In this document: positions 6,334 to 9,840 of the stretch, piece after piece
Numbering within the stretch: position 1 is the first letter of the stretch
Layout of the letters: each line of letters begins with the position of its first letter
NCBI GenBank assembly: GCA_012521855.1
Contig: JAAYLO010000209.1
Location: 1 to 9,840, forward strand
DNA length: 9,840 nt
Source of the DNA: Halanaerobiaceae bacterium
GTDB lineage: Bacteria > Bacillota > Halanaerobiia > Halanaerobiales > DTU029
Reading direction: 5' to 3'
Translations under genes and position numbers: made by a program
Notes under the pieces: generated by a model
Told to the model about the DNA's origin: nothing
Database searches by the model: none
What the model saw: only the letters and a program-made list of their open reading frames with translations

Positions 6334-6966
6334 ATGAGAAATAAGGAAGGAAAATCGGCATTAACCATAAAAGAGCTTTCGCTTATTGCATTTTTTACTT
6401 CACTGACTGCAATTCTTGCTCAGATTGCTGTCCCTATACCCTTTTCACCTGTACCTGTATCTTTTGGACTGGTCGCCGTGTACACATCAGGCATTCTATT
6501 AAAGCCAAAACATGCGGTATATTCACAAATCACATATCTGTTGACAGGAATGATGGGAGTTCCGGTATTCAGTGGTTTTCGCGGCGGTATAGGTGCCCTA
6601 TTTGGGCCGACAGGGGGATATCTTCTGGTCTATCCCCTCATGGCATGGATAGTGGCAATGGCACTCAATAGTAAGAAAAGCCTGCAGGCCGAGCACAGGC
6701 ATAGTAAGTGGATTGTATTTTTGAAATCCGGCATAGCTATTTGTATAGCGCATATTATTCTGTATATAGCCGGGACAACATGGCTCAGTATCACGACAGG
6801 CAACACATTCCATGCATCCCTTCTTATAGCTGTATATCCCTTTGTCCCGATGGATATATTGAAGATTCTTTTTTGTGTATTTACCGTTGTTCCTGTCCGC
6901 TCACGCCTAGCTATGACACAGGGGGACGGTTCTCCTGTGTCATGTAAAGCTGCTGATTCTGGTTGA
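6334..6966 (+). CDS. bioY: Biotin transporter BioY (ECF S component)
   Basis: A 210-residue integral membrane protein that binds biotin and either works with the shared ECF energising module or acts alone; no ecfA/ecfT genes lie here. The start is ATG 6334 with AAGGAG at 6318-6323. Family hallmarks are IAVPIPFSPVPVSF (31-44), YLLTGMMGVPVFSGF (68-82) and GGIGALFGPTGGYLLVYP (84-101). Further helices run about 127-147 and 160-187, ending YPFVPMDILKILF. The normal tail VRSRLA is followed by an insertion, residues 194-204 (MTQGDGSPVSC), encoded by the 29-bp palindrome at 6914-6942 plus four flanking bases, then KAADSG and the stop. The insertion is in frame and lies after the last helix, so transport is probably unaffected. 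The diverged remnant at 8855-8966 lacks it. Expression is expected to be BirA-controlled. Confidence 0.96.
   Translation: MRNKEGKSALTIKELSLIAFFTSLTAILAQIAVPIPFSPVPVSFGLVAVYTSGILLKPKHAVYSQITYLLTGMMGVPVFSGFRGGIGALFGPTGGYLLVYPLMAWIVAMALNSKKSLQAEHRHSKWIVFLKSGIAICIAHIILYIAGTTWLSITTGNTFHASLLIAVYPFVPMDILKILFCVFTVVPVRSRLAMTQGDGSPVSCKAADSG
6914..6942 (+). repeat. 29-bp mobile palindrome, copy 2 (G variant), inside bioY
   Basis: Arms TGACACA/TGTGTCA with GGGGGACGGTTCTCC between; identical to copy 4. It lies entirely within the bioY coding frame and encodes most of MTQGDGSPVSC. Its orientation relative to the gene is the same as copies 3 and 4. Confidence 0.97.
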
Positions 6967-7003
6967 TAAGCAAATGACATATGCTAAATTTGTCTAAATA
7001 GAT

Positions 7004-7177
7004 TTAGAATGCAATTCCTTTTAGAGCTGCATCATAAACGGTGTTTCAACCTTTGCTGCAGCTCTCTATTACCTGCTCTATTATATCAGTGGTTAATACT
7101 CCAAATATTACAGGGACTCCGGCTTCCAGAGACACAATGGCTATTCCTTTCTCAACTATACACAATAAAATAAGCAT
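7004..7177 (-). pseudogene. ribH: Remnant of 6,7-dimethyl-8-ribityllumazine synthase
   Basis: This is the C-terminal half of the riboflavin-pathway lumazine synthase. The minus strand from ATG 7177 reads MLILLCIVEKGIA, then VSLEAGVPVIFGVLTTDIIE, closely following the RibH pattern 'vsKGia..sl.tgvPVIFGVLTTdtieQAieRag'. After ESCSKG comes an in-frame TGA (7048-7046) where relatives have AGTKAGNKG, then VYDAALKGIAF and TAA, matching the 'G.dAAlsaiEm' terminal helix with a short deletion. The N-terminal half is absent and no ribosome binding site is seen. No other rib genes are present. It fills most of the 319-base gap 6967-7285; the rest (7178-7285) holds only a 27-codon open stretch I cannot assign. 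Confidence 0.88.
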
Positions 7178-7285
7178 GTCAGTTAAAATATTCTCTTAAA
7201 ATCTATACCAGTAAAAGCTGATATGTCCACTTCGTTCATTGAGTATTCCACCATTTCATGAAGGCTTTACCACATGAGCTAATCT

Positions 7286-7717
7286 TTATAAATATTTAAG
7301 CAGCTGATTCATAAAATCCTGCTCTATTTTTATAAGCCTCCTTGCCAAATCTACACTTTCACTGGATGCATTCTTATATTGATTAATATATTTACTGAGT
7401 GATTTTATTCCCATATTACAACCATCTATCATTAATTCCGCTATTTTTTGAGAACTATCACCCATCATTAATTTTACTTCGGTACTGATCCATGAAAATG
7501 TCTTTGCCATTTTGTCCGGGTCTTTTTCCTCTTCATCAAGTTCATTCAGCCTCTGATGACATTCATCCCCGAGCTTTATATGCTTATCATTATATTCATT
7601 TATTAAGATCTTCAGGTCTTCATTGTCAAGATACCGCAATACCTGTTCCATGCTATTTGTTGCTGATTTACAGCCGGCATTGCACTCTCTCAAAAGATTA
7701 ATTGTATCATTACTCAT
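7286..7717 (-). CDS. Ferritin-like four-helix-bundle protein of unknown function
   Basis: A 143-residue all-helical, acidic, soluble protein with no signal peptide. Predicted helices are roughly 3-29 (INLLRECNAGCKSATNSMEQ), 31-62, 68-100 and 103-143. Landmarks typical of its clostridial family are ECNAGCK near the start, IAELMIDGCNMGIKSLSKYINQYK in the third and fourth helices, and a closing LARRLIKIEQDFMNQLL. The pattern resembles the PA2169/DUF2383 ferritin-like group, though I cannot confirm the domain name; the usual di-iron ExxH pairs are not obvious. The start is ATG 7717 with GAGAGG upstream. It lies downstream of and co-directional with the GNAT gene, about 100 bases apart with a palindrome between, so it is probably transcribed separately. 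Role unknown. Confidence 0.78.
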   Translation of the reverse strand: MSNDTINLLRECNAGCKSATNSMEQVLRYLDNEDLKILINEYNDKHIKLGDECHQRLNELDEEEKDPDKMAKTFSWISTEVKLMMGDSSQKIAELMIDGCNMGIKSLSKYINQYKNASSESVDLARRLIKIEQDFMNQLLKYL

Positions 7718-7790
7718 GACGTAATCCTCTCTTATAACTTTTAATATTAGTTTGACAAGAAACCTGTCTTTTTATCCATCTTAATATTTC

Positions 7791-7819
7791 TGACACAGGA
7801 GAACCGTCCCCTTGTGTCA
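7791..7819 (-). repeat. 29-bp mobile palindrome, copy 3 (A variant), supplies the GNAT stop codon
   Basis: On the minus strand it is identical to copy 1 (arms TGACACA/TGTGTCA, core AGGGGACGGTTCTCC). Its first three bases, TGA at 7819-7817, are the stop codon of the GNAT gene. Confidence 0.96.
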
Positions 7820-8746
7820 CAATTTCTTCTGCCATATTTGTTTGTAATAACTCACCTTGAATCCTATTGAAAGATAAAACTGTTGATCTGAACCAACGAA
7901 TATCCTGACTGCGCCCTTTTTAATGACCCTGTTTATCGCCTCATATACTACTGCTTTTCCAAGCCCTATTTTCCTATACTCCGGTATTGTTCCTACTGGT
8001 TCCAATATTCCAATTTTATTCAGGTCATCATACCAGATGGTTGCAAAAGAAACAACCTCACCTTTATAGTCCAGGATTGACAGGTCCAGTTCCGGTAGAT
8101 AATCCGGGGCCTTTCTTAATGAGCGGAAACAGCATTCAGCATCATCATCATCCGGGACATCATTTTTATAATAGCCAAATGCACGCCCATGTGCAAAACC
8201 TTTATGATAATCACTGAGTTCATTCCCATCTACAATCTTAAATCCATCAGGTATTTCTATCTCAAAGCAATCCGCCACCTCCATTGAAGATATTGGTTCT
8301 TTCCAGTCCAGTAATATATAATTTCTTTGCTGCAGAATCCTTTGAATCTGAAAAGCATCTTCATTAACTCTAATAGCGATAGCCGTTCCTTCCTCAGTCG
8401 TCAGTGCCAGCTTGCTTTCTGCAAAATCTATTAATTCATTAAAAAATTCATCAGTAAAATCTCTATCTGCCAGTTGAAAGAAGGCTGCACCTGCTTTCCT
8501 GTTTATTCTTTCTCCGTCCGAATTGACAACTGCAACTATCTCGTTCTTTTCATCTTCCCAGATCCCTACAGTTTCAGGCCAGGTATCAAAGGTGCCGTGC
8601 ATTACCTGGCTGAAATATCTGCAGAAATTCCACCGGTCTATCAGCCAGTTTTTTTGTGCTGGATTGTTATCAAAAGAGGATTTCAGAAAATCCCTTATTC
8701 TTATAAAATCCTGGCCGTCTTGATATGCTTTTCTTGTGTAAGTCAT
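7817..8746 (-). CDS. GNAT-family N-acetyltransferase (two-domain)
   Basis: A 309-residue cytosolic protein predicted to transfer an acetyl group from acetyl-CoA; the acceptor is unknown. The C-terminal GNAT domain is clear: strands DLSILDYKGEVVSFATIWYD and IGILEPVGTIPEYR, the CoA pyrophosphate loop RKIGLGKA (258-265) with its following helix, and the terminal YLSIGFKVSYYKQIW, the usual 'YeklGF' segment. The first 160 residues, with FFNELIDFAESKLALTTEE and RILQQRNYILLDW, resemble a degenerate second GNAT fold. ATG 8746 is chosen because GAGG lies just upstream; an in-frame GTG at 8758 sits too close to its AAGG. The stop codon comes from the palindrome at 7791-7819, so the native 3' end may have been trimmed or replaced, although the last residues still look normal for the fold. 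Confidence 0.88.
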   Translation of the reverse strand: MTYTRKAYQDGQDFIRIRDFLKSSFDNNPAQKNWLIDRWNFCRYFSQVMHGTFDTWPETVGIWEDEKNEIVAVVNSDGERINRKAGAAFFQLADRDFTDEFFNELIDFAESKLALTTEEGTAIAIRVNEDAFQIQRILQQRNYILLDWKEPISSMEVADCFEIEIPDGFKIVDGNELSDYHKGFAHGRAFGYYKNDVPDDDDAECCFRSLRKAPDYLPELDLSILDYKGEVVSFATIWYDDLNKIGILEPVGTIPEYRKIGLGKAVVYEAINRVIKKGAVRIFVGSDQQFYLSIGFKVSYYKQIWQKKL

Positions 8747-8854
8747 AATTATCCTCACATCCTTTTTGTAATCTTAACAAAATAGAAACTCTAATTAACC
8801 ATCAATGGAGGAATAAATTAATCTGCTTAAGTAGTCCAGTTTCCGATGACATTC

Positions 8855-8966
8855 GTCCAGATAGGTACATTGAAAATATTGTTTTGCGTTTTTGGCATTG
8901 TTCCTGTTTGATCTCGCTTAATTGTAACAAAGCCGCCGATGATGGATGATAAGCAGATGGATTATG
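8855..8966 (+). pseudogene. bioY: Remnant of a second bioY (3' end)
   Basis: The frame from 8870 reads LKILFCVFGIVPV, TGA, SRL, against LKILFCVFTVVPVRSRL in bioY (6859-6909). Most nucleotide differences are synonymous, which indicates divergence while coding. The Arg codon has become TGA (8909-8911). After a short unmatched stretch the tail KAADDG and TGA (8929-8949) matches KAADSG and TGA of bioY, and similarity continues past the stop (TGATAAGCA, one change, ATG, then TATG). A one-base shift separates the two matched parts. No palindrome is present at the position where bioY has one. Sequence upstream of 8855 cannot be aligned with confidence, so about 80% of the gene is gone. The gap 8747-9007 holds nothing else I recognise. 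Confidence 0.82.
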
Positions 8967-9007
8967 TAGACGCAAAGGGACTTCGAAAATAGTAGAATTT
9001 AAAAATT

Positions 9008-9036
9008 TGACACAGGAGAACCGTCCCCCTGTGTCA
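9008..9036 (-). repeat. 29-bp mobile palindrome, copy 4 (G variant), abuts the xth stop
   Basis: On the minus strand it is identical to copy 2. It starts at the base immediately after the TAA of xth (9039-9037), giving tandem stops TAATGA. It lies 41 bases from the end of the bioY remnant. It could form a 3' hairpin on the xth transcript, but no U-run follows. Confidence 0.96.
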
Positions 9037-9840
9037 TTAGATATCGATTTCAAGTAATATTGGTGTATGATCCTGTCTTGATCCTGAATCAATCATTTCA
9101 GACCTGATAACCCTGTCAGCAATGCGATTGCTTACCAGAAAGTAATCAATCCTCCAGCCAGAATTATTGATTTTACTTGTCCTGATCCGCTGGTACCACC
9201 AGGTATAAACTCCGGTTACATCACCATGAAGGTATCTAAAGGTATCTGTAAAACCCTTTTCCAGCAGGTTTGTAAATCCCTGACGTTCTTCATCGGTGAA
9301 ACCGGCAGACCGGCGGTTATTCTCAGGATGGGCCAGGTCTATCTCCTTATGGGCTACATTAAAATCACCTGTAGCAATGACAGGTTTTTTCTCATCCAGT
9401 TCTACCAGATAATCCGCGTATTTCCTATCCCATATTTGACGGTCCTCTAATCGATTCAAGCCATCTCCTGCATTAGGAGTATAAACCTGTGTTAAGTAAA
9501 ATTGGTCAAATTCTAATGTAATGATTCTCCCCTCATAATCCATGGTATCCGGTGCATCGATTTGGGGGTAAGTCACTGCTGGTGATAGATGATTTTTATA
9601 CAAAAACATGGTGCCGGCATATCCCTTACGGGCTGGCTCTACTGAACTATTCCAGACAATTTCATAATCAGAAAACATTTCACCCAGGATCCCTAAATGT
9701 TTTTTAGCAGGGCCAGCAGCTGGCAGCTTGGTTTCCTGTAAAGCAATAACCTCTGGATCATACCCTATAATAGTTTCCAATACCTTTTTAGATAATAAGG
9801 CTCTTTCTGAAGTACCTGTTAATGCAGCATTTAATGAATC
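9037..9840 (-). CDS. xth: Exodeoxyribonuclease III / AP endonuclease (5' end beyond window)
   Basis: Mg2+-dependent base-excision-repair enzyme that cleaves at abasic sites and degrades 3' ends of duplex DNA. 267 residues are visible, beginning DSLNAALTGTSERALLS; about eight more (usual MKxISWNV) lie beyond base 9840, giving the roughly 275 of streptococcal ExoA, which it follows closely. Motifs in order are LQETKLP (metal-binding Glu), ARKGYAGTMFLYK, EGRIITLEFDQFYLTQVYTPNAGDG split over two strands, ATGDFNVAHKEIDLA (catalytic Asp and Asn), NRRSAGFTDEER, TWWYQRIRTSKINNSGWRID and the terminal SRQDHTPILLEIDI with its catalytic Asp-His pair. No frame defects. A TTG at 9780 is internal, not the start. 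Its 3' end touches palindrome copy 4. Confidence 0.97.
   Translation of the reverse strand, partial: DSLNAALTGTSERALLSKKVLETIIGYDPEVIALQETKLPAAGPAKKHLGILGEMFSDYEIVWNSSVEPARKGYAGTMFLYKNHLSPAVTYPQIDAPDTMDYEGRIITLEFDQFYLTQVYTPNAGDGLNRLEDRQIWDRKYADYLVELDEKKPVIATGDFNVAHKEIDLAHPENNRRSAGFTDEERQGFTNLLEKGFTDTFRYLHGDVTGVYTWWYQRIRTSKINNSGWRIDYFLVSNRIADRVIRSEMIDSGSRQDHTPILLEIDI

Noticed and set aside
6598..6980. Minus- and plus-strand open frames overlapping bioY (116, 71 and 79 codons)
   Set aside because: They are shadows of bioY in other frames with no family resemblance or translation signals.
7183..7266. 27-codon minus-strand open stretch (contains EYSMNEVDISAFTGIDF) just upstream of the ribH remnant
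   Set aside because: The composition looks protein-like and it may be the end of another lost gene, but it is too short and I recognise no family, so it is not annotated.
7725..7760. TTGTCA and TATAAG on the minus strand upstream of the four-helix protein, spaced as a promoter
   Set aside because: The -10 candidate would put the transcript start inside the ribosome binding site, which is implausible.
764..9036. The 29-bp palindromes as rho-independent terminators or a CRISPR array
   Set aside because: No copy is followed by a U-run, and the copies are dispersed over 8 kb without regular spacers.
8802..9092. 96-codon minus-strand open frame across the bioY remnant and palindrome copy 4
   Set aside because: It runs antisense through a recognised remnant, a repeat and the end of xth, and has no ribosome binding site or family resemblance.

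Overview
The window looks like chromosomal DNA from a low-GC Firmicute of the class Clostridia. Supporting signs are AT-rich third codon positions, strong AGGAGG-type ribosome binding sites, a stand-alone BioY with a DNA-binding BirA, an ExoA of the streptococcal/clostridial type, clostridial paired flavodoxin-fold genes and a small four-helix protein of a family I associate with clostridia. No rRNA, tRNA, CRISPR, phage or intact insertion sequence was seen.

Layout. 1-652: 5' part of metF (minus). 829-2405: ABC exporter broken near its start (minus), with a possible operator in its leader. 2546-2584: rho-independent terminator. 2632-3124: decayed gene of a BtrH/DUF4872-like family (minus). 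3167-4380: two overlapping flavodoxin-fold genes (minus), the second with a three-helix membrane tail. 4650-5172: acyltransferase (plsC-like) pseudogene (plus). 5209-6192 and 6334-6966: divergent birA and bioY sharing one palindromic operator that supplies a -35 box to each side. 7004-7177: remnant of ribH (minus). 7286-7717: four-helix-bundle protein. 7817-8746: GNAT acetyltransferase. 8855-8966: remnant of a second bioY (plus). 9037-9840: xth/exoA (minus, 5' end beyond the window).

Two themes stand out. First, a 29-bp imperfect palindrome (arms TGACACA/TGTGTCA, core GGGGACGGTTCTCC) occurs four times with one variable base. One copy lies inside the 3' end of bioY and is translated, one supplies the stop codon of the GNAT gene, one begins at the base after the xth stop codon, and one lies 36 bases beyond the broken ABC gene. 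It behaves like a REP/MITE-type mobile palindrome that prefers gene ends. The bioY remnant at 8855-8966 acts as an unoccupied reference site for the insertion in bioY.

Second, about half of the recognisable genes are broken or fragmentary (ABC exporter, BtrH-like gene, plsC-like gene, ribH, second bioY), which points to a decaying accessory region around intact housekeeping genes. The best-defined working circuit is biotin control: BirA should ligate biotin to carrier proteins and, loaded with biotinyl-AMP, bind the shared operator to shut off both bioY uptake and its own synthesis.
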